Shown here: positions 49,600 through 62,249 of the stretch, piece after piece | Position numbering within the stretch: position 1 is the first letter of the stretch | Layout of the letters: every line of letters starts with the position of its first letter | Assembly: GCF_028372415.1 (NCBI RefSeq) | Contig: NC_092873.1 | Span: 351,169,890-351,233,889, forward strand | Source of the DNA: Notamacropus eugenii | Lineage: Eukaryota > Chordata > Mammalia > Diprotodontia > Macropodidae | Length of the DNA: 64,000 nucleotides | Direction: 5' to 3' | Position numbers and translations under genes: made by a program | The notes under the pieces: model-generated | What the model was told of the DNA's origin: nothing | Database searches by the model: none | Seen by the model: only the letters and a program-made list of their open reading frames with translations

Positions 49600-49780
49600 A
49601 TGAGTGCCTTAAGGTATTCCAAAGTGCTTTTCTCTATGAAATATTATTTTCCCCAGTTTATAGATCAGAAAAGTAAGGAACAGAGAGGTTAAATAACTTG
49701 TCCAAATCTGTACATGAGTGTCAGGGCCAAGATTTAAACTTAGGGCCCCAGACTCCAATAGCATTGCTATTTCCACTTCA
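49600..49780 (-). repeat. MIR fragment, antisense
   Basis: ccagtttatagatcagaaaa, then acagagaggttaaataactt. Confidence 0.6.
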
Positions 49781-50639
49781 CCATCTTTAAATGGATCAAA
49801 CATGTAGGATTCCTCAGTATCACCTATCCCAGAGAGAAAAACGAGGAACAGAGAGATGAGGTTCTCCCAGATGGGAAAATCTAATACAGAGAAAAATGCA
49901 AAGTCAGCTGCAGTCATGAGTTTGAACTCAGAAGTCCTGCTTCCAGGAAAGCTTTCTCCTGGAAAGGATCAGGAATCAGTATGAGTAAACCTGCTTGATC
50001 TCCACAGAAGCTCATGTCCTCTTGCCCTTCCTTAACATTCTTCTTCTGCTTCCTCTTTTTTTCCCCTTCTTCCTTCTTCCTTTTGTCCCCACCTCCGTCT
50101 TCAACACTCTTTTCTCTTTCCTTCTCTCTCTCTCCAACAGTATTGATGCTTCCAGTTTTTTCCCATTTTTTCCCCCAGGCATATATCTCAGACCTCCTAC
50201 CTCCCCCTCAATTTCCTGTTCTGCTCAGTGGAGTGACATCCTGAGCCAGATCCTCTGCATTAAAAAAAAGGGGGGGGGGTTTGAGAAAAGCTACGACAAA
50301 CCCGCCAGATCTGATCTCTGATATGATGTGGCAGATGGCAGAATCAGAATGAGGCAGCAGCAGGCCCTATTGGAGGCCCAGAAACAAGGTGAATGGAAAA
50401 TGGGCTGTTATTTCCCTGTGCTCCAAAGCTCCATCCCCACTCCTACCCTCACTTACACAAACAAGTCATTCTCTCCCTCCAAGAGAATGTGACATGGCTT
50501 AATGCAATTTTTAAAAATGGAATTCTTTACCCCTTTTCTCTTCCAGCTCTCCTCCCTGGGTTTCTTTCCATCTCTCTGTGCAGCCCTCTTAAAGATATTT
50601 GGTTGAAAGGTATCCCTGAGAATTATTATTTTATATGAT

Positions 50640-50828
50640 AACGATTGTTACTATGACACAAGTTTGTCTCTCACTGTAAGATTTGCAGAGTGCCTTCTTC
50701 ACAACACTGTTGGCTTCATTTTACAGATGAGGACACTGAGGCTTAGTGAGATTAAGTGACTTAAACATGGCTACAAGGAGATGTCACAACATGCATTTGA
50801 AACCAAGTCTCCTGACTTTATGCATAGA
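50640..50828 (-). repeat. MIR/THER SINE, antisense
   Basis: acagatgaggacactgaggc, then gagattaagtgacttaaaca. Confidence 0.7.
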
Positions 50829-50829
50829 A

Positions 50830-50970
50830 CTATTTTTTTAAAAATGAACAGGCATTTATTTTCTCCTTCCCAACCCCTTTTCCTCCACTCCTGAAAAGAA
50901 AAGAAAAGATAAGATAAAAAAACCTTTGTAACCAAACAAAATCCCCCATTGGCCATGTCCACTTTTTCTA
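50830..50970 (-). mobile_element. L1-type 3' fragment, antisense
   Basis: aaaatcccccattggccatg then tccac, shared with 28285-28745 and 46570-46865. Confidence 0.5.
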
Positions 50971-51324
50971 CGATATCTGAGTGGATTGAACCTAACAAAC
51001 AGGATCAGTCAACAGGCATTTTCTGAGTTACTTGCAAAGAAATGTTCCCAGACAAAAAGGGGAACAGTTTTCACAAGTGAGCCCTAGGCTGCTCTCCCCA
51101 AGGGTTTTCAGATCCTCTAATAGGCTCAAATTCCAAATCTGTTCAGGTGGTGGCCTGCTTTCTCTGCTGCCAGGAGTGAAAGTCTTTCCCTCAAATTCAC
51201 AGAGATGGGGTCCCTGAGTTGCTGAATATGGACATCATCTACTTCCTGGAATATCTAGCCTGCTGACCTCTATGACCAGATTAGGGGTTCCTTGAGACAA
51301 GATTTCTAGAATCTGTAATCACCA

Positions 51325-51353
51325 GTTGTGTGTGTGTGTGTGTGTGTGTGTGT
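51325..51353. repeat. (GT)n microsatellite
   Basis: About 14 GT units. Confidence 0.95.
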
Positions 51354-51392
51354 ATTGGTTTAGTTTATCTGCTTCTCCTTGAATTCTAGGTA

Positions 51393-51625
51393 AGTCTAGG
51401 TGGTATAGTGGAGAGAGTGCTGGGCCCAAGTTCAAATGTGACCTCAGATCCTCACTGTCTCCATGACCGTGGGCAAGTCACTTAACCCTGTTTGTCTCAG
51501 TTACCTCATCTGTAAGATGAGCTGGAGAAAGAAACGGCACACCACTCTAGTATCTTTGCCAAGAAAACCCCAAATGAGGTCACGAAGAGTTGGACATGAC
51601 TGAAAAATGACTGAACAACGACAAA
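51393..51625 (+). repeat. MAR1/WSINE-type SINE with RTE-like tail, sense
   Basis: ctaggtggtatagtggagag, tgacctcagatcctcactgt, tatctttgccaagaaaaccc, then gaagagttggacatgactga. Second full copy of the family at 49103-49360. Confidence 0.9.
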
Positions 51626-51629
51626 TCTA

Positions 51630-52375
51630 TTTTATCTCATATTTCAGCTGTTCAGGATCTAATACTAGGTATGGTGAAGAGAGCAGAGAAGCAATGAAAG
51701 ACATGGCCTTCGTTCCTGGAGAGCATGATCAGGGAGTTTCCAGTGCCATAGGGGAAAACACTATGTCTACCCCAAAGGAGATTCTTGTCTGTTGGGGGAG
51801 ACAATCCCTGCCCTTGGAGGGGGGTCTTCCTGGGTTGGGAGAGATGTAGTCCCTGTCATCAAAGGAAATACATGGTCCCCATCAAATGTGAGAGGGGAAT
51901 CCTAACAACCCCCCCTAACAACCCCCAAATCAGGACTGTTTGCCTGGATAATTCTCTTCTTGGTGGAGCTGGGATCTCCCTCTCGTACCAATCACCTTAC
52001 TTCAGTTGGGAGTTTCAAAGCTATATGGTTGCAGGTCTTAATTAAAGGGTCTTAATTAAATTAGGATCCCATCTGGCTGGGATGAGCCAGGCCCTTAATG
52101 AGGATCTTATGTCAGCTACATTGGAAAATGGATGGGGACCTAGTTGAGCAGAGGCTGAGTTCTGGGGCCAGAGTTATTTCAAATGGGAATGGTGAGAAGA
52201 TTGTGGGTGGTACCGAACACATCTGAGCCCTCTGTGGCTATGTAGGAAGCAGGTTTGGATGACCTTAGCCTAGAGAGGAGGTGAAGAGTATGAAATGTAT
52301 CAAGAGAGTATTATACTTTTTCAAAGCAGTCTCACTTAAAAAAAACAATTGTCATTGTAACTAACTTGAAGTATT
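51630..52375. other. Intergenic, nothing recognised
   Basis: No feature beyond chance frames. Confidence 0.35.
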
Positions 52376-52379
52376 TGGT

Positions 52380-52500
52380 AGGCATAAACCTTGTTTTACA
52401 GATGGGGAGACTGAGGCCCAAAGGCATAAAGTGGTTCACTCAAAGTGTCACATGAGGACAGAATCAGTAACAGAATCTGCTTTTTTAGTCAGGAAGTGAA
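52380..52500 (-). repeat. MIR fragment, antisense
   Basis: tacagatggggagactgagg then cccaaaggc. Confidence 0.65.
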
Positions 52501-52504
52501 ACTC

Positions 52505-53520
52505 AAGATACTGGAAACCCATCAGAGGAAGCAAAGAGATTGACTCTTCCTTTTACCCAGAGCCAAACCAGTCCTCCTGGCCAACCATCTGGGGGGAAAA
52601 GAAACCTATTTGGCTGCCTCTGTGACCCAGAAGGTGCTGGATTCTCCTTGCCTTAGGCTGTCTGGTTAAGTGCCACTTGGAGAGTAAAAAAATGAAGAGA
52701 CCTCACTCTCCTTCCACCATCCTCAAGCTCAAATTTGGTATCTATATTTTGCCAAGAAATAAGATCCTCCTCTCCAAGTCCCCTCTCACATGCCACTTCC
52801 CTCCAGGGGCCAGTCTCTTCCAACAGACAAATCCCCAGTCCTACAGTCCCAGCCATTTGTGGGAGCTGAGATAGAACAACTCAGTGTTCCACCACCTTGG
52901 AACTAGTGAGGGTAAAGGCAACTGCTGATCCCCTGGTGACCTTGGAGTAATTAGTAAATGCCTCCCCTATTTCTCCAAGCTCAGACTTTATGGGGATGGG
53001 GGGGTATCCATATTGCTATGTGTCATCCCCTTGCCTATCCCTACACACATGCACACACACAGTCACACACATAGACACACACAGAGAGTCACCAGCTCTG
53101 TTGGCAATACCGCAGGACTTGAAGTCTTCGGAAGTGACATTTCTCTTCTCCCACTCCCAACCCCGACATTGGATTATCTCCCAATCTGGAACAACTAGAT
53201 CATTCTGTATCCCTACTTCCTTCCTTACCCTCCCCCCCACGTGAACACTGTGACCCAGATGTCCAAGCATCACGATCCTTCTCCTTCAGCCAAGCTGCCC
53301 ACCCACCCACCATTCATCTCTCTAAAAGCCAGGGTCCACGTCATAGAGAGGAAACCTCACCATAGGAGATGTGCCACAAGCCCAGGTCACTGATGCTTCT
53401 CACTAGAGAGAAGGGATGTGGGTGACTCAGTTTCCGCTTGCTCATCCCCAGAAAGAATGGAATGAAGGAGGGAAGACAGCTAGCTCCACAGTCATTTCTC
53501 TCTCTACTTTTATCAAGAGT
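52505..53520. other. Intergenic, (CA)n only
   Basis: A short CA-rich repeat at 53042-53084; nothing else recognised. Confidence 0.4.
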
Positions 53521-53529
53521 GATTGGCAT

Positions 53530-53680
53530 TCAAACAGAGCTTTCACATCATACAACCCTTTTAATAATCTACAAAATAACAAGGACTCATACAGTTATAG
53601 ACTGGGAAACTGAGGCTCAGAGAGATGATGTCATTTGGGTGAGGTCACATAGCAAAGGGAAGGGCAGGTCTGTAGCTCCA
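53530..53680 (-). repeat. MIR SINE, antisense
   Basis: gactgggaaactgaggctca, then gagaggaggtca-like sequence (gatgtcatttgggtgaggtc). Confidence 0.65.
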
Positions 53681-53704
53681 GGTCTTTCTCCCCACACCTC
53701 ACCC

Positions 53705-53870
53705 CTGAAATTACTTTGTTTATATCGTATATTGACTTATCTGTGTATGAGTTATTTCTCCTTATAGACTATAAGCTCCTTGAGGGCAGGGACTGTTTGG
53801 TTTTTGTCTTTGTGTCCACAGTGCTTACCTCATAGAAGGCCCTTAATAGTTATTGGATGAATGAATATTC
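53705..53870 (+). repeat. L2 3' end, sense
   Basis: actataagctccttgagggc, then agggactgtttggtttttgt, then aatagttattggatgaatga. Confidence 0.82.
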
Positions 53871-53874
53871 TGAC

Positions 53875-54460
53875 ATTTAGTCTAGGGGTTCTTGCTATTA
53901 GAACTGGACTTGGTCATACAGACATGGTCCCTACTTCTAGGTAGAAGGAACTTCTCATCTCCTGGGAGCTCCCACTGCTGTCCCAGCCAACAGGGAGCAC
54001 TCAGTCTCAGACACACATATGTAAAGAGGACAGGTAACTAAACCTGTAGGATGATATATCCAGCACCATGGCAAAGCAGCAAAGCTAAGTGGGAAAGAGG
54101 GAGGGTAATCAAAAGACAGTTGGGTTATGCTGAAGAAAGATCCCTGGAATTTTCAATGGGGGGAGGGAAGGAGAAGATCATTTCAGAGAGACTTACTCTC
54201 CTGAGTACAGAAAAGGGAGGGAAGTCTAGAAAACCTCAAGCAGAGAAGAAAGGAACTTGGGCACTGTACTTCCCAGCCATCATCTCTCCAGGTGGAGAGA
54301 CTCCTTCCTGGCATCCTATAGGGGGAGGGTTTTGAAGGGAGTAGTTCAATGCCCTATATGAAAGCAGAGGAAAAGGCAATTTCAATCAACAAGGATTGAG
54401 GACTGACGCAATATTGGGGGGTAGGAAAAAAGAAATATGATCAAGAAATTGAATGAGTAG
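53875..54460. other. Intergenic, nothing recognised
   Basis: No feature beyond chance frames. Confidence 0.35.
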
Positions 54461-54464
54461 GTTG

Positions 54465-54645
54465 AATAGGATCATAGATTTGAAGCTGGAAAGACCTCCT
54501 TCAGTTCCTCATTGTATAGATGAGGAAACTGAGGCCCAGGGAAATTAAATGACTTGCCCAAGGTCACAGGCAGTTGGCAGGATTTGAACTCAGATCTTCT
54601 GATTCCTGAACCAGAGCTCTTTCTACTGGACCATGAGTGCTTCAA
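54465..54645 (-). repeat. MIR/THER SINE, antisense
   Basis: gatgaggaaactgaggccca, aatgacttgcccaaggtcac, then gatttgaactcagatcttct. Well preserved. Confidence 0.82.
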
Positions 54646-54649
54646 AAGA

Positions 54650-55590
54650 AATGGAACAAGAGGCAGGCTGAGAATTAACATTTTTGGCCTTGTTGGAAAA
54701 GGAGAGGTGGGAAGCAGGGGAGAGCATCAGGGGGTGTGAAATGAAGTAATTAAATGCAACAACCCCCTGCATGGTGAGCACTTGTCGGGCATGCAAGGCC
54801 CTGCATATACAGCTGCTGCCAGCAGCTGGATTTCTGCAGGTTTGAGGAGCAGGATGAGGGTCAAGGACAATAAGCAAAGTATAATTCATTTTTCAGGTTG
54901 GGTCTCAGGGAGATATGGGGGAGGTTGCCTCCGAAGATGGGAGAGGGATTACCATCACTGACCATTTCCACCCTCCCTCACCCTAACACCCCAGCCCCTG
55001 ATTCTAGTCCACAGGCAACATATCCTGGTTGCCTCTGAATGGAGTATATGTTTGGACAAACTCCAGGGTCCTCTTCATTTCACCCAACCAACCAGTAAAA
55101 ATAACATTGTCAGCTCATATTAGCATAGTGAAGGAGAGTTGGGTGTCCTGATGTCTGAATCCTCCAGACACCTGTTACAGGAGCTATGGCCTGGTCTGGG
55201 TTTAAGGCAGCTCCCTAGTTTCCCTTTACCATGTTGACCCCTGAAGCACCTCCCTCTTTTCCTTGGGGCCAGGGGTCAGAAGGCTGATGGGCAGCACTGG
55301 TTGCCTAGTAACCACACTGTTCCAGACCCCACTCTCTCATCCGCTGCTGACAGGCGGTACTGGGTGGTTGGCTTCCTCCAGGTCGCCCCTCACCGCCTGT
55401 TCCTTTGTTGACACATCCTTTGATTTCATACTTCTCCTTTCAGAGAAAATCTGATAGCACAAGCTCTTATGACTGCCTCTTAACTCCATAAGGCATTGAT
55501 AGTTGCCTCCTTTGGGGAGTGTGGGAGTAGTGGTGGTGGCAGGCAGAAACAATAATAATACAAAAATTGAGAAATAGTACTTTCTCCATT
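54650..55590. other. Intergenic, nothing recognised
   Basis: No coding or repeat signal beyond chance frames. Confidence 0.35.
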
Positions 55591-55599
55591 TCAAAACAC

Positions 55600-55780
55600 T
55601 TAGAATCACAGATTTTCTAGAAACATAGAATGTCTAGATCTGGAAGCTCTTCAGAGCATAATCTCACATTAGAGATGAAGAAATCAAGAAAATTTTTTTC
55701 AAAAAAGGATACAACCTGTCCAAGGTCATACACAGCCATCAGTGACAAAACTCAGACCAGAAGCAAGGTTTATTTCCATG
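55600..55780 (-). repeat. MIR fragment, antisense
   Basis: gaatgtctagatctggaagc, then acctgtccaaggtcatacac. Confidence 0.6.
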
Positions 55781-56159
55781 AGTCTGCCTTCCCTTCCCTC
55801 TGTCACACTACCTGAAGACTGCTTTTCTAAGCTTCCAGGAGAGGAGGAAGGAACGGCACAAATTTCTCTTGATTTAATTGATCATGTAGCTATGCCAAAT
55901 ATCCTCAAAACAGCTCTGTGATCCTGGTTTAGTAATTCCTCTCTGCATCTGCACAGCGCTGACTGTTGGAAGGATAGGAAGAATGAAGGAGGAATCCTGG
56001 AGCCTGCAGCTGGCCACCACCAAACACTGGTCAGGAGCTCCTTAGCTCTGGGCTCCAAGACCAGAAATGCTGAGATGGCCAATTAGGGATAAGGAAAGGA
56101 TGTGGGGATGGAGCTTGGGTAAAGCAAATGTCATTTCTCTCATTTACACAACTAAGATT

Positions 56160-57391
56160 CCCAAGTCCTGGGAATGCTTTATTCTCTGTTCCAAAAACAG
56201 GATTCTGCAAACAGAAGTCGACATTCAAGGTAATTTTACAGACATCCCCTTGCCCTCCCTTTCACCCCCCATAACCCTCCCCCTCCCCTCCCAATACAGA
56301 CACCACAAAACATCTGAAACAGAGACCCAGTGCCCTCTGTCTCATTCAGCCTCGCTTCTTCCGGAGTAACTGGCAGCCCCTTAGAACCATCTGGGGTTGA
56401 GGAAGCAAAGGTTGCAGAGGGGACTCAGGTGTTCTGTCTTCCCTCCCAAGCTTACTCCCTTGGGGAAACACACCCAACACAGGAGGAGGGGACTCAGGAG
56501 GCACTGGGGGTCAGAGGAGTAGAGATCATCAACAGTACAATGTCTGCATGTCTTCCTGTCTGTGTCCAGTGAACCTTTTGCTGGGGTTAGAAGACTCTCT
56601 TCCCACATCCTCACAAAGCCTATCCCATCAGACTATGCCTCCCAATATTGTCTGAGAGTGGGAGGTAGGATCCCCTTAGGGATCCTTATTAGCAGGGGAG
56701 AGTAGGTCTTAAAGATGAGGGATGTGGGGGGGTCCTCCATTAACTGAGATCTTGATGATTGATGGTTATCTCTCCCACTTCATTCTACTGACCTTCAAGA
56801 ACTAGGTGCTGGCAATTCTTAGCCACTAGGATGGGTATTTTTTTCTAATCCAAATTCATCTTCAGTGTCTCCACCCAGGCTGTTGGAAATGCCCTTCTAA
56901 CTGCACACTTCCCTGAGCCCTTCTAACTTTGTATTTTCTCTGAAGAGATCCACCATCTCATGTCTGTCTCATCTTGAGTACAGTGGCCAAGGGATTAAGG
57001 TTCTAGGTGCCTCTACATCACTTGATCCCTAGAGATATTTGACTCTAGATCTTTGCCAGAGGCTTCCCCAACCCATTCCCCTCATACCCCTGGAACTCAA
57101 TGTCTACCCACAACTCAGTCTCCTGTGAGGCTATTACCTAGAACCCATCCCTTTCAATTTCACATGTTTAAGATTACTCAATAGCTCCCAATCCAAAGCT
57201 TTCTTCCCTTGCCTTTACTCTGATCATATCCCACAATTCTGCTTCCACTCTCCCTTCCTGCCTGGAAATCCAGTCTCTTTCCCACCCCATGCCCCCTAGG
57301 TCTCCTCTTCCTTTGGCAATACAATCCCCTTCAGCCCCTGGTGGAGGGAGGGAAGGTACTTGAAGGTCCTCCCCTCTACCCACCCAGGGCA
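56160..57391 (-). other. NXPH3: NXPH3 3' UTR (end approximate)
   Basis: About 1.2 kb after the stop codon has no clear transposon. The first AATAAA on the minus strand is at 56183-56178, so the transcript probably ends near 56160. I place the end by this signal only. Confidence 0.5.
56178..56183 (-). terminator. NXPH3: Candidate NXPH3 poly(A) signal AATAAA
   Basis: tttatt on the + strand is AATAAA on the minus strand; a TTGTGT element follows downstream on the minus strand. A second AATAAA (55774-55769) lies further on, just inside a SINE-like fragment. Confidence 0.4.
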
Positions 57392-58144
<753 letters not shown>

Positions 58145-58224
58145 CTAGGTGGCCAAGTTCTTGCTAATTCCTCCTCTTCGTCATTCCTGACATAATCTCT
58201 GATTTTCTTAGTCCCTCTCTTCCT

Positions 58225-58555
58225 TGAAGATATAGCTCTAGTGCCAACCTTCTACATGAAGCCTTTTTTCAGACCCCCTAAAAGCTAGTGTTCTCCCCTT
58301 CCAAGCTACCTTGTTTTAACTACTTCACATAATTAGTTCTGATTTTAAGCTTTGTATGTACTATATACATTTTATGCTATAAATATATATACTTTATATG
58401 TACTGGTTGTCTCCCCCATTATATTGTGAGTGTCCTGAAAGTAGGGGTTGTTTCATTCTTTGTACTTGTATCCCCAGTGCCTAGCACAGTACCAGGTGCA
58501 GAGTAGGAAAATGGTAAAATGCTTGTTGACTGATTGATTGATTGAACAAAGGAGC
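58225..58555 (+). repeat. L2 3' end, sense
   Basis: ttctacatgaagcctttttt, ccccagtgcctagcacagta, then ttgactgattgattgattg. In the NXPH3 intron, antisense to the gene. Confidence 0.82.
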
Positions 58556-58669
58556 ACCCCCTCCTCTCTCCCACTTTAAACTCATCCTATGCAGAACATC
58601 TTCTGTCCTGAGTTGAAAGTTGCCCTTTTTTGACTCTTGTTCTCTTCTCCCTCCTCACACACCCAGTGT

Positions 58670-58895
58670 CCTACGCCCTGTGGTAGACAGAACACTGAAC
58701 CTGAAGTCAGGAGAGATCTGGGTTTGAATTCCAGCTGGAATACTTACTAAGCTACGTGACCAGAAACAAATCACGTACTTTTCCTAAGCTTGCTTCTCTA
58801 TCCATAAAACAGAAATAATAATACTTACATTATCAAACTCAATAGCTTATTGGAAGCCCTTTGTAAATCTTAAATCTTTACATGAGAGATTTTGC
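58670..58895 (+). repeat. MIR/THER SINE, sense
   Basis: gtcaggagagatctgggttt, then gcttctctatccataaaaca, then aataataatacttacattat. Confidence 0.7.
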
Positions 58896-59109
58896 CACTG
58901 TTATTGTTGTCATTGTTGTGTCTTCAATTTGTACTCTTCCTCCTGAAATCTCACTAGCATAGAAGTAGTACAGCCCCAGCTTGAGAGAATATGTTCAATC
59001 TATATCAGGAGATCCTACTTAGAAACTGATGCCCAGACATAAAAAGGGCAGACAGTGGAATATCAACATGGACCAAACCACAAAGAGCTTGTATCCATGA
59101 CTGGGGATG

Positions 59110-59260
59110 AATATGTATATGTAAGGTTTTATATGTGTGTGTATGTATATATATGTATGTATATAATGTATATATACACATGTAAATAATGTATAAATAA
59201 AAATATATACATATATAAAAGATATACACATAGTCTACATATAGAGATATCCATATCTAT
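59110..59260. repeat. TA/CA-rich microsatellite
   Basis: Mixed TATG, TATA and ACAC repeats in the NXPH3 intron. Confidence 0.85.
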
Positions 59261-59269
59261 CTTATATGG

Positions 59270-59273
59270 AGAG

Positions 59274-59308
<35 letters not shown>
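59270..59308. repeat. (GA)n microsatellite
   Basis: Pure purine GA run with one GG interruption. Confidence 0.9.
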
Positions 59309-59689
59309 CCCTAGACAGAGCTGAGCTAGAGAATGTCAATTTCCCTTCTCCTTTGACTAATCTTTCTGGAGGACAGAGGGAGGGAAAGGGTGCTGTTAGG
59401 AGAGGATGTCCAAGCATATGGACAACCTGAGGGAATCTAACCCATGCACGGTAGCCTGAAGGTAACACAGTATGTGTGCCGGGGTATTTTTGTAAATGTC
59501 TCTCTGTTGGGTTTGCATGTGTGTTTCCGGATATTGACTTAGGTCCACTGTATGGCATATGGGAAATGCTGGACAGCTCCCTGACTAACTTGGAAAAGTG
59601 TCAGTAATAAAAAGGTTATTTAGTGATAAGGGGACAGATGGCCTTACCTTTCTGAGGGGCGCTACTGATCCCTTTGAAATACCTTTCCT

Positions 59690-59785
59690 TCTTCCTGCTA
59701 GTATCAGAGACTGTGTATCCATCTCCATATTATTAGCACAGTGCCTGGCACATACTAGGTGCTTAATAAATGTTTATTGATTGAC
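59690..59785 (+). repeat. L2 tail, sense
   Basis: cacagtgcctggcacatact, then aggtgcttaataaatgttta. Confidence 0.8.
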
Positions 59786-60949
59786 TGGACTCCCCCTGCG
59801 AGGTGAGCGTCCTGGACCTGAGGATAAGGGAGGAGAGGACATGGGTCCTGGAGGGAGGCTAAGTGTTAGAAGTCATTGACCCAGATGTGTATAGCTGGGG
59901 ATGGAAATGTGTGGAGTAGGGATGAAGGCCACAGGTGGCTGACTGGCTGAGAAGAGAGGGCTGTTTTATGTAGGGTGGGGGAGGGGTGGGATTATTTGAT
60001 GTGGCACAGGACGAGAAGTGTGCATCTGGAGATCGGGCTTCCACGTAAGATTTAAGGAGTGGTGTGAAGGTGATGGGAAAGAAAAGGTGACTTTGGCTGG
60101 GGGATCAGGTAGGGGCTGGGGAACAAGTGTAAGAGAAACAGTGCCCTTGCCCGGTCAGGGGGTTGGGTCAGAAACACTTAAGTGTCAGTTGGGAGAAGCC
60201 TAGGAATTTGGGGAGGGGGACCGGTTTCCGTGGCGATGGGCGGAAAGCAGGGAAAAGGGAACAGGGAATCCGGGAGCTCCGCTCAGCTGCCGAGAGAGCC
60301 CCGGGCGGAGAGCCGGCTGCCAGGGTCCTGTGGGGCTTGGGTTGCGCGCAGCCGAGAGAAGAGAGGAAAACAACAGGCGGAGAGGAAGGGAGGGAGCGAA
60401 GGAGAGAAAGAGGCGGGGAGGTAGGGCCGGACCCTCTCTAGATCTGATTCTGCCCTGGGGATCCCAGAGCCTGGGGGGAGTGGTAGAGGGGTCGGCCCTC
60501 GAGAGTGAATAAAATTAACGAGTTCTTCCCTCCCACCCATCTACAGTTATTCCCGAAGGTCTAAGATCAGTTGCAGGGTGGGGGTGGAGGTGGAAGGGGG
60601 AGAGGACAGAGGCTAACACCCTTTGGTCGGTCCCATAAGAGAGGACCCCATAACCCTTTACGACTTGTCTCCAGCCCTCCCCCTTCCATTCCCCACTCCT
60701 CTCCCTCACCCGGGAATAACTGTGGGAGGGACGTACCACCTAACCCTCTGGGTCCATTAACCCTGTCTTGCACAATTCTTTGCCCCAGCCCCAAGACTCT
60801 TTCTCTTCTCCTCGCCCAGCCTCGGGAAGTTGGGAGGTGGGGGTAGGAGAGAAAGTTTTGGTCCTCGGAAGCTTCCCGCGTTCCTCCCCCACTCCCTCAC
60901 GCCTAGGGACCCAGGGCCCTCTCCACCCAGCTCCCCGCGGGTTACTCAC

Positions 60950-61003
60950 CAGATAAAGGCTGCCCTGCACCAGGAACACGAAGCAGCAGCGAGTGAGCTG
61001 CAT
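60950..61003 (-). CDS. NXPH3: NXPH3 coding exon 1 (signal peptide, residues 1-18)
   Basis: Read on the minus strand, ATG at 61003-61001 opens MQLTRCCFVFLVQGSLYL, a hydrophobic secretory signal, and the exon ends in CTG before a perfect GTGAGT donor (60949-60944). It is exactly 18 codons. It sits inside the CpG-rich promoter region. The longer open frame that continues downstream is intron read-through. Confidence 0.93.
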
Positions 61004-61116
61004 CTTCCTTCCCCCCTTTTCTCTTGGGGTACCACCTTGCCCCCTTCACCTGCCCCTCTCTTTTAGGCTCACAGTTCCATTCTCCGTCTCCCTGCGGGAA
61101 GCGCCCCTCCCACTTC

Positions 61117-61407
61117 CAGCTGTCTATGCTGGGCCCCGCCCCCTGCCTTAGTCCAGCTGTGCGGCCGCCCTCTCCCTCTCTTGCAGCTGTTCGAGGTACT
61201 AGCCCACCACCCCACACCCCTAAGTCCCAGCTGTTCTGAGCTCCTTTCTGGATCCAGCTGCGCGAACGCTCCTTGGTTCCAGATGTGCGTCCTGCGCGCC
61301 TCTCGGCTCCTCTCGGCGCCGCCGCCCTTGGGCCCCCCTGCTTTCTTCCAGATGTGCGTTGGACTGGCTCGCACCCCCTCTTCCCTGCAGCCCTAATTCC
61401 AGAGGTG
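61117..61407. promoter_or_regulatory. E-box cluster upstream of NXPH3
   Basis: CAGCTG at 61117-61122, 61154-61159, 61184-61189, 61228-61233 and 61255-61260; CAGATG at 61280-61285 and 61349-61354; a diverged CAGAGGTG at 61400. Several sit in a shared context TCCAG(C/A)TGTGCG, suggesting a degenerate tandem array. CAGCTG and CAGATG are bHLH binding cores used by neuronal factors. Confidence 0.6.
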
Positions 61408-61852
61408 AACCTACCCCTACCCTGGCAGCCCACCCCTCCTCGGACTGGCGCGCCCCCTGGCGTACGTGCCCCCCTTGCTGTGTGCCCACTCCTCCCGGAG
61501 CTCTCCCGTTCTGCTCCCGGCTATAGCGCGGGCCCAGACTGGAGCGCTCCCGCCGCCCAGCCGGCTCCCTCTCTCCTTGTCCCTCCCTTTCTCCCTCCCA
61601 CCGGCAACGGCGGCGGCAGCAGGTACAGTGAGTCGAGCCGGCACCTCCGGAGTTAACTCCTCCCCTGCCGGCCCATAGGCCAGGGGACCCAGGACGCCCT
61701 CTCCTCCCAGCCAGAAGCCAGCATTTGGAGTTAAGGAACAGCTCCTGGACAGGGCTGAAGTGGACTTGTGACCTTACTCGTTCAGTCTCCCTGGATTTGG
61801 GTTCTCTAGGAAGATATCTGATCCAGAAACCCTTCTCCACCCATCTCTAGAA

Positions 61853-62240
61853 GAGGCATAGTGGATTAGACTGGTTTAGAGCCAGGAAGACCTGAGTTCA
61901 GATTCGTATCTGACATATACTGACTGTGTGACCCTTGGTCAGAGATGTCAAACACAACACTCCATGCGACCCACGACCCACTACACTCCCGAGTGCCTCC
62001 TCACCAAATTGAGAAATATCTAACAAAATCAATAAAATTGCAATAAAATGTGGATAATATTAATATTTATTTTCCCGAATCAATAAGTGACTTCAAGATC
62101 CTAATGTATGGTTTGTGGCTCCCGTTTCTATTTGAGTTGGTCACAGACTGGTCTAGGCAACTCTAAGACTTGGTGCTGACATGTTTTAGCAGAGGGACTT
62201 TGTTCACCTAGGAGTTCCTATACCAATAAAGTCAAGTCCC
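61853..62240 (+). repeat. MAR1-type SINE, sense, split by another element
   Basis: Left part gccaggaagacctgagttca, then tgactgtgtgacccttggt; right part aggcaactctaagacttggt, then ggagttcctataccaataaa. The inserted middle is listed separately. Confidence 0.6.
61941..62149. mobile_element. Candidate hAT-type DNA transposon remnant inside SINE
   Basis: Ends resemble imperfect inverted repeats: cagagatgtcaaacacaaca on the left and, reversed, cagtctgtgaccaactcaaa on the right, similar to hAT elements starting CAGGGGTGTCAAACTC. AT-rich middle. I could not find a clear 8-bp target duplication. Confidence 0.45.
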
Positions 62241-62249
62241 TAACTCCAA

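Larger units (their letters stand above)
60200..61690 (-). promoter_or_regulatory. NXPH3: NXPH3 CpG-rich promoter region
   Basis: GC- and CpG-rich DNA (densest at 60220-60420 and 61260-61660) surrounds NXPH3 exon 1 and its upstream sequence, unlike the CpG-poor remainder of the window. A GC box, CCCCGCCCCC, lies at 61134-61143, about 130 bp upstream of the ATG. No TATA box was recognised and the start site is unknown. Several long open frames on both strands here reflect composition. Confidence 0.75.

Noticed and set aside
59019..59231. Tyr/Ile-rich minus-strand frame
   Set aside because: Translation of a TA/CA microsatellite.
61273..61656. 127-codon plus-strand frame in the NXPH3 promoter
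   Set aside because: Same GC-rich composition; proline/alanine-rich translation with no recognisable domain.
60942..61840. Long overlapping minus-strand frames of 163 and 206 codons above NXPH3
   Set aside because: GC-rich promoter and repeated E-box sequence keep frames open; no family match or splice signals.
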